Positions 34,353 to 44,145 of a stretch of DNA of 64,000 nucleotides are shown here, piece by piece. Position numbers and translations under genes: made by a program. Each line of letters starts with the position of its first letter. Position 1 is the first letter of the stretch. The stretch comes from Chitinophaga rhizophila (GTDB lineage Bacteria > Bacteroidota > Bacteroidia > Chitinophagales > Chitinophagaceae): assembly GCF_019492185.1 (NCBI RefSeq), contig NZ_JAICCF010000002.1:558001-622000 (forward strand), read 5' to 3'. The notes beneath the pieces are model-generated. The model saw nothing but the letters and a program-made list of their open reading frames with translations. It ran no database searches and was not told where the DNA came from.

Positions 34353-35300
34353 ATGAAAAATATCAAGATCATTGAGGTGAAGTCGGAAATTGGAGCAGGT
34401 ACCCGTGGCGCGAGCCTGGGTATAGAAGCCATCAAAATAGCTGCACTGGATTTTATGAGCAATTTTTTTGTACACTTCCCTACCGAATCCATAGAAACAG
34501 AGAATAAGCTGCTGTTTGAGCCGATCGAATCTCCTTATGCCAAACGAATCAAGGGCACCCTGGCGCTGTATGAAAGGATCAGCAAAAGCATTTCTGAAAC
34601 TGTTAAAGCAAACTGGTTTCCAGTGGTACTATCCGGCGACCATAGCACTGCCGGCGCTACTATTGCCGGATTGAAGATGGCGCGCCCGAAAGCTAAACTA
34701 GGCGCTATCTGGATTGATGCCCATGCCGACCTGCATACTCCTTTTACCACTCCCTCCGGCAATATGCATGGTATGCCGGTAGCAATATCTATCGCAGAAG
34801 ATAACCTGGAATGCAAAGTCCATGAAGTCGATGACAATACTATCAAAACATGGGAAGCACTGAAAAACCTCGGAGGTATTGCGCCTAAAATATTACCGGA
34901 AGATATTGTATTCATCTCCCTGCGGGACTATGAGAAGGAAGAAGAACACCTGATTAAGTCCTACGGAATGAAAGTAATCTCTACCAACGAGGTACGCCGT
35001 AAAGGCCCTGAGCAGATTGCCCGTTCTGTATTCCGCTACCTGAGCGACTGTGAGTATATCTATGTATCTTTTGATGTGGACAGCCTGGATTCATCTATTT
35101 CCAAAGGTACCGGCACTCCGGTAACTAATGGACTGCGGGAACGCGAGGTAGAAGACCTGATCTCTAAATTCATGCAGCACAGGAAAGTGTGCTGTTTTGA
35201 GATTACAGAGGTGAATCCGACGCTGGATAAAGAAAACCTGATGGCAGAAATAGCCTTCAATATCTTACAACGAAGCGTTAACGTATTGCTGCTCAACTAA
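34353..35300 (+). CDS. Arginase family protein
   Basis: The 315-residue protein belongs to the ureohydrolases: GDHSTAGATIAG with the first Mn-ligand His, IWIDAHADLHTPFTTPSGNMHGMP with the DAHAD cluster, and YVSFDVDSLDSSISKGTGTP with the FDVDSLD ligands. The SGNMHGMP segment supports true arginase (arginine to ornithine and urea) over agmatinase, which usually lacks it. It begins with MKNIKIIEVKSEIGAGTRGASLG. It is monocistronic, so its role in arginine breakdown or polyamine supply is open. Confidence 0.9.
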   Translation: MKNIKIIEVKSEIGAGTRGASLGIEAIKIAALDFMSNFFVHFPTESIETENKLLFEPIESPYAKRIKGTLALYERISKSISETVKANWFPVVLSGDHSTAGATIAGLKMARPKAKLGAIWIDAHADLHTPFTTPSGNMHGMPVAISIAEDNLECKVHEVDDNTIKTWEALKNLGGIAPKILPEDIVFISLRDYEKEEEHLIKSYGMKVISTNEVRRKGPEQIARSVFRYLSDCEYIYVSFDVDSLDSSISKGTGTPVTNGLREREVEDLISKFMQHRKVCCFEITEVNPTLDKENLMAEIAFNILQRSVNVLLLN

Positions 35301-35304
35301 TAAT

Positions 35305-35371
35305 AAAGCGTTAAGCATGAAAGTCGGTGCCGTTATTTGCGGCTGACCCACCATTCATGCTTAACGCTTTT
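35305..35371. terminator. Long bidirectional terminator
   Basis: A perfect 17-bp stem, AAAGCGTTAAGCATGAA (35305-35321) with its complement at 35354-35370, encloses a 32-nt loop with a second small stem (GCCG/CGGC). It sits 5 nt past the arginase stop and 16 nt past the stop of the convergent glucosidase gene. Confidence 0.85.
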
Positions 35372-35385
35372 ATCTCCACTCCTGC

Positions 35386-37995
35386 TTACGGATTGTTCAC
35401 CATCTTGATCAGGTTAGCAATCAGCCCGGTCCAGCCTGTCTGGTGTGCTGCACCCAGTCCTTTTCCATTATCTCCGTGGAAGTATTCATGGAATTGTATT
35501 AACCCCTCAAAGTAAGGGTCAGTCTGCAACTTTTCATTATCTCCATGCACTGCTCTCCGGCCGTTCTCATCTTTCAGGAAGATTTTCAGCAGGCGTTCAG
35601 CCAGTTTTGTACCGACCTCTTTCAGGGAGTAGTACTGACCACTACGGGTAGGATATTCAATCCTGAAATCATCTGAATAGAAGAAATGGAACTTGCGCAG
35701 ACTTTCTATCATCAGGAAGTTCATCTGCAGCCATACCGGACCTCTCCAGTTGGAGTTACCGCCGTAGGTATAGCTATCGCTCTCTCCTGGCAGATAGGTT
35801 ACGCTCAGTTCAATACCGTCCTTGCGGAATATGAAAGGCGTTTTCTCATAGGTCTTGGACAGGGAACGCACCCCGTATTCACCCAGAAACTCTGCTTCAT
35901 CCAGCATTCTGCTGAGCAGGCGTTTCATACGATGACCACGCAGGAGGCTGAGCAGATGCTTGTTACCCTGGCCTTCCTCATTCCAGCGGGATACCAGCTG
36001 TGCCAGATCCGGCCTGTGACGCAGGAACCAGGACATACGTTTCTCAAAAGCAGGATTATTCTTTAACGTCTCAGTAGATATCACTTCTACGGCAAAGAGC
36101 GGTATCAGTCCAACCATACTTCTCAGGCGAAGGCGTTCCACATGATTGTCAGGCATACGAATCTGGTCATAGTAGAACTCGTCTTTTTCATCCCATAGTC
36201 CGTTCTCCACGTCTCCCATACTGGCCATTGCACCGGCGATATAGAGGAAGTGCTCAAAGAACTTGGTGGCCATTCCTGTATATACCTTATTATAGCTGGC
36301 CAGTTCCAGGGCAATATGCAGCATATTAAGCGCATATATTGCCATCCAGCTGGTGGCATCTGCCTGTTCCTGCCTTACTCCGCTTGGCAATGGCATACTG
36401 CGGTCAAAGGCTCCTACGTTATCCAGGCCGAGGAACCCACCTTCAAATATATTGCTGCCGTTACTGTCTTTCCGGTTCACCCACCAGGTAAAGTTGATCA
36501 TCAGTTTATGGAAGACTGTTTCCAGGAACTCATAGTCTTTCCTGCCACTAATAGCAGCATCCTGTTTGAATACTCTGTAGGTAGCGCCGGCATGTACCGG
36601 AGGATTTACATCACCGAAGGCCCATTCGTATGCAGGAAACTCACCGGAAGGGTTCATATACCATTCTTCGGTCAGCAGCCGTAACTGCTGCTTGGCAAAG
36701 TCAGGATCCACCATAGCCAGGGTAACGCAATGAAATGCCAGATCCCAGGCTGCATACCAGGGAAATTCCCATTTATCGGGTACGGAGATGATATCTTCGT
36801 TATTCAGCTGTTTCCAGTTCTTGTTACGCCCATTTAATCTTTCCTGTGGCGGTGGCGGACCAGCAGGATCGCCATCCAGCCATTGCTGTACCTTATAGCA
36901 ATAGAACTGCTTATTCCACAGCATGCCGGAAAGCGCCTGCCGCTGTACCAGTCGCTGGTCGGCATCTTCAACGCCTTCCTGTACATCGCTGTAGAAGGCA
37001 TCTGCCTCTTCCAGGCGGGCATGAAATATCTCATCAAAGTCAGCAAAAGGCGCTTTCAGTTCTTTGTCTGTAAGACGCAGACGTATAGTAGCAAGACTTT
37101 TTGCAGGCACAAAGAGGTTGTAGTGTACTGCTGCTTTTGTACCCTTTTTTTCCGGATTGACAGTATTGGTTTCATGTACCACATAGTCATGGATACCATC
37201 TTTTGGGTAAAGGGTATTACTGTCTACGTCATAAAGACGGCGGTTATTGGTTTCATTTTCACAGTATACGATCTCTCCACCACCTTCCTGGTAAAGGTAT
37301 TTTACCGCTAATTTCTCATGCGAGATACGTATAGCGCTGTCACTTTCTTCCCAAAGGGCAGGTTTGTAAGGATGTCTGCCCCAGACCCAGGTATTGCGGA
37401 ACCAGATGCTAGGCAGCAGGTGAAGGTCTGCAGCTTCATTGCCACGATTATGGGCGGTGATACTGATAAGGATATCATCAGTATCTCCTTTTGCATACTC
37501 TACAAAAACGTCAAAGTATTTGTCATCATTGAAAATACCGGTATCAATCAGTTCAAATTCCCCCTCCTGTTTACTTCTGCGGGCATTTTCATCGATGAGC
37601 CGCTGGTAAGGAAATTCGCGCTGTGGATATTTATACAGCATCTTCATATAAGAGTGAGTGGGCGTCGCGTCGAGATAGTAATATAACTCTTTCACATCTT
37701 CCCCATGATTGCCCTGCGCGTTGGTGAGGCCAAAGAAGCGCTCTTTAATAATCGGGTCTTTACCGTTCCACAGTCCGAGAGAAAAACATAACAACTGCTT
37801 ATCATCAGAGATACCGGCAATACCTTCTTCACCCCATCTCCAGGCTTTACTGCGGGCCATATCGTGTGTGGTGTAATCCCATGAGTTGCCGTCAGCGCTA
37901 TAGTCTTCTCTGACAGTTCCCCATTGGCGGTCACTCACGTAAGAGCCCCATTTCTTCCATCCGTTCTGCTGTAATCTTTGTTGTTCCTTATTCAT
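35386..37995 (-). CDS. GH63-like glucosidase (MGH1-type glycoside hydrolase)
   Basis: The 869-residue protein has no signal peptide and so is cytoplasmic. Blocks such as RQWGTVREDYSADGNSWDYTTHDMARSKAWRWGEEGIAGISDD, LGLWNGKDPIIKERFFGLTNAQGNHGEDVKELYYYLD, KWEFPWYAAWDLAFHCVTLAMVDPDFAK, YEWAFGDVNPPVHAG and GPVWLQMNFLMIESLRKFHF are those of bacterial GH63 or MGH1-like (alpha/alpha)6 glucosidases. Known relatives act on alpha-glucosides or mannosylglycerate. The gene starts 4 nt after the stop of the DUF3810 gene, so the two are translated from one mRNA. Substrate not determinable here. Confidence 0.87.
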   Translation of the reverse strand: MNKEQQRLQQNGWKKWGSYVSDRQWGTVREDYSADGNSWDYTTHDMARSKAWRWGEEGIAGISDDKQLLCFSLGLWNGKDPIIKERFFGLTNAQGNHGEDVKELYYYLDATPTHSYMKMLYKYPQREFPYQRLIDENARRSKQEGEFELIDTGIFNDDKYFDVFVEYAKGDTDDILISITAHNRGNEAADLHLLPSIWFRNTWVWGRHPYKPALWEESDSAIRISHEKLAVKYLYQEGGGEIVYCENETNNRRLYDVDSNTLYPKDGIHDYVVHETNTVNPEKKGTKAAVHYNLFVPAKSLATIRLRLTDKELKAPFADFDEIFHARLEEADAFYSDVQEGVEDADQRLVQRQALSGMLWNKQFYCYKVQQWLDGDPAGPPPPQERLNGRNKNWKQLNNEDIISVPDKWEFPWYAAWDLAFHCVTLAMVDPDFAKQQLRLLTEEWYMNPSGEFPAYEWAFGDVNPPVHAGATYRVFKQDAAISGRKDYEFLETVFHKLMINFTWWVNRKDSNGSNIFEGGFLGLDNVGAFDRSMPLPSGVRQEQADATSWMAIYALNMLHIALELASYNKVYTGMATKFFEHFLYIAGAMASMGDVENGLWDEKDEFYYDQIRMPDNHVERLRLRSMVGLIPLFAVEVISTETLKNNPAFEKRMSWFLRHRPDLAQLVSRWNEEGQGNKHLLSLLRGHRMKRLLSRMLDEAEFLGEYGVRSLSKTYEKTPFIFRKDGIELSVTYLPGESDSYTYGGNSNWRGPVWLQMNFLMIESLRKFHFFYSDDFRIEYPTRSGQYYSLKEVGTKLAERLLKIFLKDENGRRAVHGDNEKLQTDPYFEGLIQFHEYFHGDNGKGLGAAHQTGWTGLIANLIKMVNNP

Positions 37996-37999
37996 ATTG

Positions 38000-39085
38000 T
38001 TATCTGATCTTAAAATAAGCGATTAGCCAGCCCACAACTTCACTGTAGCTGCGGATGCCCTTTTCCTGATTGTTAGCTTTTAGATATTGATCATAAATAA
38101 TTGATGTGTAATCATCGACAGGGCTGCGGTACCTGTCGTAAAAGTCCCTGATCTGCCGCACATCTGCGCGGATTCCCGGTACAGCTTTTCTCCATAGTTC
38201 ACCTGCAAGCGTAGTATCCTGGCGTCGCAACTGTCTGACACTATACATAAACATCTCAAAGTTAGCTGCATATCTGAAATGAACGTCAGGAGAATTACTG
38301 GCCACAAGATAGCCCACAAAGTTGGCTTCTTCCTCAGGAGCATATCCCAGTTGATGCGCCACTTCGTGACAGATGGTGAACGGATGTACGAAGCCAGGTG
38401 TTGTTACATTGACATGCGCTTCGCCGGTAAAAGGATTCAGATACCCGCCTACGCCCATGTAATTTAACCAGTGTCCGTACAACGAAGGTTTGATACAGGG
38501 ATGTTTATATCGCAAGCCCGGCCATTTGGTCGCCGCCAGTTCATAAGCAGCTACCGCCTGTCTGAACATAACTGCGCTGTCAGCCCCTGGATGGGTAGCG
38601 TTAATAGTGTCTCCCAGCGCGGTTTTATATTGATTTACCTGTTGCAACAATGTATCGGAAAGCCGGTATAATTGTTCGGTAGTATAGTTATTCACTTTCA
38701 GTGACAGATCTTTCTCGAGAGAGTTACGGTCGTAGTTATATCCCCAGCATATCATAAATATCAGGTAGACAATCAATAAGCCTTCTATACCACCAATTAG
38801 TTGTATTCCCACGGATTTCCATTGCCTTTTTATAATTTTATAACATATCTTTAACAGATAAATGACAAGACTTATAATCCAGGCGGTATAAATTACGTCA
38901 CCTATACTGAACGGTACTTTCCCCAGTACCTGACGGAATATTAAACTGATCCAAACGTATAACCTATGAAAATAAAACTCAGCAAACCTATGGCTGAATG
39001 CGAAGAGCATATGCAGCACCAGCAAGCAGACTACGGTGATCAGTATACTAATGATATTGCCCTTTACCTTTTTTCTAAAATCCAT
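38000..39085 (-). CDS. DUF3810 family membrane protein with HExxH motif
   Basis: The 361-residue protein has three N-terminal transmembrane segments (about 12-35, 58-80, 95-120) and a large extracytoplasmic domain with FTICHEVAHQLGYAPEEEANFVGYL, a zincin-type HExxH with a downstream Glu, suggesting a membrane-bound metallopeptidase. This layout is DUF3810. A conserved GVGGYLNPFTGEAHVN segment precedes the motif. It is the first gene of a unit with the GH63-like enzyme. Its start codon lies only 16 nt from the divergent fructosamine kinase start. Confidence 0.88.
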   Translation of the reverse strand: MDFRKKVKGNIISILITVVCLLVLHMLFAFSHRFAEFYFHRLYVWISLIFRQVLGKVPFSIGDVIYTAWIISLVIYLLKICYKIIKRQWKSVGIQLIGGIEGLLIVYLIFMICWGYNYDRNSLEKDLSLKVNNYTTEQLYRLSDTLLQQVNQYKTALGDTINATHPGADSAVMFRQAVAAYELAATKWPGLRYKHPCIKPSLYGHWLNYMGVGGYLNPFTGEAHVNVTTPGFVHPFTICHEVAHQLGYAPEEEANFVGYLVASNSPDVHFRYAANFEMFMYSVRQLRRQDTTLAGELWRKAVPGIRADVRQIRDFYDRYRSPVDDYTSIIYDQYLKANNQEKGIRSYSEVVGWLIAYFKIR

Positions 39086-39101
39086 ATCAACCTGCTAAAG
39101 A

Positions 39102-39983
39102 ATGACCGATGAAATATTAATGGGTGAGCTGACATCTGCACTTTCCTGTCAGTCGGGAATGAAAATACACATTAATTACGCAGAAAAAATACCCGGTGGA
39201 GATATAAATGAACATTTTAAGTTGAATACAGACAGTGGTCTGCTGTTTCTTAAAATGAATGATGCCCACAATTATCCGGACATGTTCGAGAGAGAGTTTA
39301 TGAGTCTGGAGACATTGTATGCTACCAATACCTTATCAGTGCCACGCCCACTGGCTTCGGGCGTTTCAGGTGGCAAGGTGTTCCTGATAACTGAGTTTAT
39401 GGAAAAAGGCGGTGCTAATCCTGATTTCTGGGAGAACTTTGCCGCTAACCTTTCCCGTATGCACCGGCATACGCAGCCACACTTCGGCCTACCACAGGCA
39501 AATTACATAGGTACCATCAAACAATATAATACACCTTACAGCAGCTGGTCTGTATTTTATGCGTTCAATCGCCTGCAGCCGCTGACCAAAGAAGCATACG
39601 ACCGTCAGGTAATTGATAAACAGATGGTCACACAGATGGAAAACCTGTGGAAGCACCTGCCACAGATATTTCCTGAAGAGCGGCCGTCATTGCTACATGG
39701 CGACTTCTGGTCAGGCAATTACATGGTAGGGCGTGATGGCAAAGCATGTGTGTATGACCCTGCCGTTTATTATGGCAACAGGGAAATGGACCTGGCAACT
39801 GCGAGGCTCTTCGGCGGCTTTGACACCCGTTTCTTCTTTACTTATCAGAGCATGTATCCGCTGGCCGAAAACTGGCAGCAACGTATAGGGATATGTCAGC
39901 TGTACCCTTTGCTGGTACACCTGTTATTGTTTGGAGGAAGCTATTATACAAGCGTAAGAGACATCCTGGATAGCTTTAATTAG
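39102..39983 (+). CDS. Fructosamine/ketosamine-3-kinase family protein
   Basis: The 293-residue kinase resembles aminoglycoside phosphotransferases: GGDINEHFKLNTDSGLLFLKMN (nucleotide loop), FLITEFMEKGG (hinge), HGDFWSGNYMV with the catalytic Asp, and VYDPAVYYGNREMDLAT (metal-binding Asp). These are the Fructosamine_kin family signatures. The family phosphorylates ketosamines (Amadori products) on proteins so that they fall off, a glycation repair. The ATG at 39102 or the one at 39120 could be used; the second leaves more room to the divergent gene. It converges on the hybrid kinase gene with 9 nt between stops. Confidence 0.93.
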   Translation: MTDEILMGELTSALSCQSGMKIHINYAEKIPGGDINEHFKLNTDSGLLFLKMNDAHNYPDMFEREFMSLETLYATNTLSVPRPLASGVSGGKVFLITEFMEKGGANPDFWENFAANLSRMHRHTQPHFGLPQANYIGTIKQYNTPYSSWSVFYAFNRLQPLTKEAYDRQVIDKQMVTQMENLWKHLPQIFPEERPSLLHGDFWSGNYMVGRDGKACVYDPAVYYGNREMDLATARLFGGFDTRFFFTYQSMYPLAENWQQRIGICQLYPLLVHLLLFGGSYYTSVRDILDSFN

Positions 39984-39992
39984 GCGAAAGAT

Positions 39993-42014
39993 TTAAGAAC
40001 TTTCTTTCATGCGCTCATATTCCTGTTCTATAATGGGGTAGAACTTCTCCAGATCTTTGGATATATCCGCAAATACAGCATCCACTTCTTCCGGTGGTAT
40101 GCGCTTATTGCTGTTCAAAGTGTTTTCCAGCTGCTGCATATTGCTGGTGATCCAGGTAAGGCCCACCATAGCAAAGTTAGGTTTCAGTTTATGAACCTGG
40201 AATTTGAGGTGTTCCCAGTCCCGGTTTTCCACGAGTTTTCTGATCTTCACAACTTCTTCCCTGATTGTTTTGAGAAAGATCTCAAAAAGATCAGCAGCAT
40301 ACGAGATGTTATTTTCGTATAAAGTATTGAGGTACTTTACATCCAGCTCGTGATGAAATTCAAATCCTGAAATATTTGTGGACTCTTCCATTATTAATTC
40401 TGTTTCGTCATCATTCAGGTATTTATTCAGTACCTGCAATAATTGGTCTGGTGTATAAGGTTTCGTTAAAATATCCGTGATACCTGCCTGTCTTGCCTGG
40501 GTAAACGTGCTCTCCATGGCGAGGGCGGTAGTGGCTACCAGTGGCGTAGCTACATTGGGTTTCGTCTCATCCTGTCTGATTTTGCAGGCCAGTTCAAGAC
40601 CATTCAGACCAGGAATACGAATATCGAGTAAAATCAGATCATATAAACGAGAATCCAGAAAATAGAGTGCATCCGGCCCGTTAGTTGCCAGCTGATGCTG
40701 AATATTATATTTTTCCAGCAGGCTGATAATGTACCTCAGATTCATGGGGTTATCTTCAATTACCAATACCTTGGCGGTAGAGAAGTTAGGTAGCCTTTTC
40801 ATATATCCTGGCCTTGTGTTTGAAACAAAGGGCTTACGGGTATCAATAAAGGGCAGCGTAAAGGAAAAACAGGTGCTGAATCCGTCAGCTTCTTCTACCT
40901 TAATGGATCCTCCCTGCAATTCCACCAACTGTTTGGATATGGCTAAACCCAGGCCGGTACCTCCATAAATTTCTCTAATCTCCTGTTCCGCCTGTTTATA
41001 GTTCTGGAAAATCAGTTCAAGTTTATCTTTCTGAATACCAATACCAGTATCGCATACCTGAAAGGTGACCCACCTCTTATCTTCCTGCCACGAATCCAGC
41101 TTCACATTAATGGCTATCCTCCCCTCCCGGGTAAATTTCTCTGCATTACCTAACAAGTTCATAAGTATTTGGTTCAGCAACATATCATCTCCCACGAGCC
41201 GGGTCTGTAATTGCGGATCTATGGAAGCGGATATAACAACCGGCCGGTTACCCATTTTCAGTTCAAAGGTATGCCTGAGCGACTGTACCAGTTCAGTAAG
41301 ATTGAACTCCCGCTGGTTGACCTGCAACTCGCCGGCTTCAATCTTTGACAGGTCCAGAATATCAGAGATCAGGCCCATAAGGATGCCTGAGGAATGTTTG
41401 AGTATATTAATATAATCCCGCTGTTTGGTGTCCAGATTAGTCTCTTCCAGCAGATGCGCCATGCCAACGATCACATTCAGGGGTGTGCGGATTTCATGGC
41501 TCATACTGGCCAGAAATTCCTTCTGAGCGCCCCTGGCCTCTTCTGCCTGCCTGCGGGCAAGCTCCATCTGGGAACGGGGCATTTTATGGCGGGATACGTC
41601 TACTATCTGCCAGACGCTGCCCATAAATTGCCCGTTTTCTATGAGCGGATTATAGCTGACTTCGTAAATACGTCCATCCCGAAGTATGATCTCCCATCCG
41701 AAGAAAGGCTTCTTCTTCTGACGTAATTCTCTCATTTTCAGCGCAAACTCCTGCGCATGCTGGACCATTCGACTGAAAAAAGTGATAATGGAGGAATAAG
41801 ACATCCCGAAGATGAGACGTACATCGGCACCCGCATTTTGTTCAAATATATGGTTGACCCATATAACGCGGTGATTTCCATCCGTTAAAAGTACGCCCGC
41901 GTTACTGTTTTGTAACAATACACTAACTGGAAGGGAAAATATAGCAGGATTGTCCGCAGATAAACTACGGGCTATGGGATGATTTCTCGTACCTTTGATC
42001 CGGGCTTTGGCCAT
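39993..42014 (-). CDS. Soluble hybrid sensor histidine kinase (PAS-HisKA-HATPase-REC-HPt)
   Basis: The 673-residue protein has no membrane segment. In order it has a PAS domain (about 25-145, [22 protein letters not shown]), a HisKA domain with the phospho-His in [13 protein letters not shown] (about 172), an HATPase domain with [15 protein letters not shown] and [10 protein letters not shown], a receiver domain (about 415-535) with Asp in LLDIRIPG (about 463) and Lys in LTKPYTP, and a C-terminal HPt domain with [10 protein letters not shown]. This arrangement can run a His-Asp-His relay, but no separate response regulator is adjacent, so the final target is elsewhere. It is divergent from yceD and shares a palindromic promoter region with it. 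Confidence 0.95.
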   Translation of the reverse strand: MAKARIKGTRNHPIARSLSADNPAIFSLPVSVLLQNSNAGVLLTDGNHRVIWVNHIFEQNAGADVRLIFGMSYSSIITFFSRMVQHAQEFALKMRELRQKKKPFFGWEIILRDGRIYEVSYNPLIENGQFMGSVWQIVDVSRHKMPRSQMELARRQAEEARGAQKEFLASMSHEIRTPLNVIVGMAHLLEETNLDTKQRDYINILKHSSGILMGLISDILDLSKIEAGELQVNQREFNLTELVQSLRHTFELKMGNRPVVISASIDPQLQTRLVGDDMLLNQILMNLLGNAEKFTREGRIAINVKLDSWQEDKRWVTFQVCDTGIGIQKDKLELIFQNYKQAEQEIREIYGGTGLGLAISKQLVELQGGSIKVEEADGFSTCFSFTLPFIDTRKPFVSNTRPGYMKRLPNFSTAKVLVIEDNPMNLRYIISLLEKYNIQHQLATNGPDALYFLDSRLYDLILLDIRIPGLNGLELACKIRQDETKPNVATPLVATTALAMESTFTQARQAGITDILTKPYTPDQLLQVLNKYLNDDETELIMEESTNISGFEFHHELDVKYLNTLYENNISYAADLFEIFLKTIREEVVKIRKLVENRDWEHLKFQVHKLKPNFAMVGLTWITSNMQQLENTLNSNKRIPPEEVDAVFADISKDLEKFYPIIEQEYERMKESS

Positions 42015-42109
42015 TCTTCTTTAGGACTGGTTGGGAGTTCACGCTCGTTGGCGCTCCTCTACATAAATTTATACTCTATACAATATAGAAATATTATGCT
42101 GGGAATCAA

Positions 42110-42138
42110 CAAAATTAGGAAATTTTTGCAATTGCAAA
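42110..42138 (-). promoter_or_regulatory. Promoter of the hybrid kinase, sharing a palindrome with the yceD promoter
   Basis: On the minus strand TTTG (42138-42135), 17 nt, then TAATTTTG (42117-42110). The TTTG is one end of the 14-bp palindrome TTTGCAATTGCAAA (42125-42138). Confidence 0.5.
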
Positions 42139-42154
42139 TATTTGGTTACCTTTG
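42125..42154 (+). promoter_or_regulatory. Promoter of yceD-rpmF-plsX with palindromic -33 region
   Basis: TTTG (42125-42128), 18 nt, then TACCTTTG (42147-42154), with the start about 7 nt later and a 20-nt leader to yceD. The -33 box is half of the perfect palindrome TTTGCAATTGCAAA, which could be an operator or simply provide -33 boxes in both directions. Confidence 0.75.
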
Positions 42155-42181
42155 CATCCCTCTAAAAGTGAGGATTTTATT

Positions 42182-42718
42182 ATGAAAGCACTCCGTCAAT
42201 TTGATATTGCCTTTGTGGGACTGAAGCCCGGAGAGCATACATTTGAGTACCAAATTACGGATAGTTTCTTTGAAAACTACGGCGCGCAGGATTTCAGTAA
42301 TTGCAATGCAACGGTTAAGTTGCTGCTGGACAAGAAGAATACCTTCTTCCTGTTAAAGTTTGAAATCGGTGGTACTGTATCTGTAAACTGCGATCGTTGC
42401 GGACAGCCATTTGAATTACAACTATGGGATGATTTTGAACATGTTGTAAAGATGGTGAACAATCCCGACGAGATGAATGAGGAAGATGACACAGATGTTT
42501 CTTTCATAGCTTTGACAGAATCTCATCTGAATGTGGCAGACTGGATCTATGAGTTTATCAACCTTAGTATTCCAATGCAGCGTATTCATCCCGCAGACAG
42601 TTCAGGTAAAAGCGGTTGTGATCCGAAGATACTTGACATGCTGGACCAAATGAACAACCAGGCGAACGAAAAAGACAACCCGATCTGGAAAGATCTGGAC
42701 AAATTTCGTAACAACTAA
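42182..42718 (+). CDS. yceD: DUF177/YceD family protein
   Basis: The 178-residue protein has the family layout: an N-terminal beta part (MKALRQFDIAFVGLKPGEHTFEYQITDSFFEN), the CxxC in VNCDRCGQPFELQLWDDFEHVV, an acidic stretch DEMNEEDDTDVSF, and the IYEFINLSIPMQRIHP block. YceD is encoded before rpmF in most bacteria and has been linked to 23S rRNA maturation or ribosome assembly. The start at 42182 (MKALRQ) is chosen over an in-frame ATG at 42152, because the latter would lie upstream of or at the transcription start. It is the first gene of yceD-rpmF-plsX. Confidence 0.9.
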   Translation: MKALRQFDIAFVGLKPGEHTFEYQITDSFFENYGAQDFSNCNATVKLLLDKKNTFFLLKFEIGGTVSVNCDRCGQPFELQLWDDFEHVVKMVNNPDEMNEEDDTDVSFIALTESHLNVADWIYEFINLSIPMQRIHPADSSGKSGCDPKILDMLDQMNNQANEKDNPIWKDLDKFRNN

Positions 42719-42797
42719 CAATTTCAGTGTACGTCAAAGGCGGAGATTGATATTCAAATTATTAAACTTAAACACGGACAATTAAAACTTAAATAAG

Positions 42798-42992
42798 ATG
42801 CCAAATCCGAAACGCAGACATTCTCAGCAAAGATCAGCTAAGAGAAGGACGCATTACAAGGCCTTTGCGGATACTTTAAGCACTGATAGCGCAACTGGTG
42901 AAGTGCACCTGAGACATCGTGCTCACTGGGTAGAAAACAAACTGTACTACAGAGGAAAAGTAGTATTGGAAAAACAAAGCAGCACTAAATAA
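42798..42992 (+). CDS. rpmF: 50S ribosomal protein L32
   Basis: The 64-residue basic protein begins MPNPKRRHSQQRSAKRRTHYKA, the classic bL32 N-terminus, with a central YYRGKVV near the end. It lacks the Cys-x-x-Cys pairs of zinc-binding L32 forms, so it is the Cys-free type. It lies between yceD and plsX as usual. Confidence 0.97.
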   Translation: MPNPKRRHSQQRSAKRRTHYKAFADTLSTDSATGEVHLRHRAHWVENKLYYRGKVVLEKQSSTK

Positions 42993-43036
42993 TTTTACTA
43001 TTTTTACCCCGACCAAACAGACAAACCTAAACGTTC

Positions 43037-43978
43037 ATGAGAATCGGGCTTGATATGATGGGTGGCGACTTTGCCCCCCTCGAAGCAGTAAAAGGAGTAA
43101 AATTATTTTTCGACACTGTTGCTAATGATGCACATCTGGTGCTGATTGGTGATGAGGCAGCTTTAGCGCCCTTGTTGTCAGATGCGCAGTTAGACCAATC
43201 AAAATATTCAGTTGTTCATTCATCTCAGGTTATCGGGATGAATGAACATCCTACCAAGGCACTGAAGGAAAAACCGCAGTCTTCTATCGGTATCGGGTTT
43301 CACCTCCTGCAAAAAGGTAAAATCGATGCATTTATCAGTGCCGGTAACACCGGCGCCATGATGGTTGGAACATTCTACTCCATCAAAGCGATAGAAGGCG
43401 TACAACGGCCAACTATATCCACTCCCGTTCCAAGGGAAGATGGATCCTTCGGACTCTTGCTGGATGTTGGTATCAACGCTGATTGTAAGCCTGAAAACCT
43501 GCTGCAATTTGCTATCCTTGGCTCCCTTTATTCCAAACACATCCTGGGCGTCAGCAATCCATCCGTTGGACTGCTGAACATAGGAGAAGAAGAAGGAAAA
43601 GGAAACCTCCTCGCACAGGCCACATATCCTTTACTCAAAGAACATCCACTGCTGAACTTCATCGGTAACGTTGAAGGACGTGATGTACTCACTAACAAAG
43701 CGGATGTAATTGTATGTGAAGGCTTTACCGGTAACGTAGTCCTTAAACTGGCTGAGTCTTTCCATGATATTGCCGTAAGACGCAACATCAATGATGAGTT
43801 CATTCAGAAATTCGACTTCGAAAGCTACGGTGGTACCCCTGTTCTGGGTGTGTCTCAACCGGTAATTATAGGTCATGGTATATCAAAAGCTACCGCTTTT
43901 ATGAACATGATCACACTGGCTCAACAGATGATTGAAACGAAGCTACTTGAGAGAATCAGAGAAAGCTTTGTAAAATAA
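43037..43978 (+). CDS. plsX: Phosphate acyltransferase PlsX
   Basis: The 313-residue enzyme makes acyl-phosphate from acyl-ACP, the first step of phospholipid synthesis with PlsY. Conserved parts are MRIGLDMMGGDFAP at the start, FISAGNTGAMMVGTFYSIKAIEGVQRPTI, LLDVGINADCKPENLLQFA, VGLLNIGEEEGKGN, FIGNVEGRD and VCEGFTGNVVLK. The gene is third in yceD-rpmF-plsX. In many bacteria fabH follows; here a terminator ends the unit and the next gene is on the other strand. Confidence 0.97.
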   Translation: MRIGLDMMGGDFAPLEAVKGVKLFFDTVANDAHLVLIGDEAALAPLLSDAQLDQSKYSVVHSSQVIGMNEHPTKALKEKPQSSIGIGFHLLQKGKIDAFISAGNTGAMMVGTFYSIKAIEGVQRPTISTPVPREDGSFGLLLDVGINADCKPENLLQFAILGSLYSKHILGVSNPSVGLLNIGEEEGKGNLLAQATYPLLKEHPLLNFIGNVEGRDVLTNKADVIVCEGFTGNVVLKLAESFHDIAVRRNINDEFIQKFDFESYGGTPVLGVSQPVIIGHGISKATAFMNMITLAQQMIETKLLERIRESFVK

Positions 43979-43995
43979 TTTTTTTATTAGAAAGT

Positions 43996-44030
43996 AAAAC
44001 GGTCCTGGGCAAAACCCGGGGCCGTTTTGC
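43996..44030 (+). terminator. Terminator of yceD-rpmF-plsX
   Basis: AAAACGGTCCTGGG (43996-44009) pairs with CCCGGGGCCGTTTT (44015-44028), with two U-G wobbles in the plus-strand RNA, and ends in a short T run. Confidence 0.8.
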
Positions 44031-44145
44031 TATCTGATATACCTTCCCCACACACAATACCTCGCCCCTCCGGTCCCAATCCCCGGATATTATGCCAGTA
44101 AAATTGTCATGGCAACACTACGATTTGCCCATCACTAACACTACA

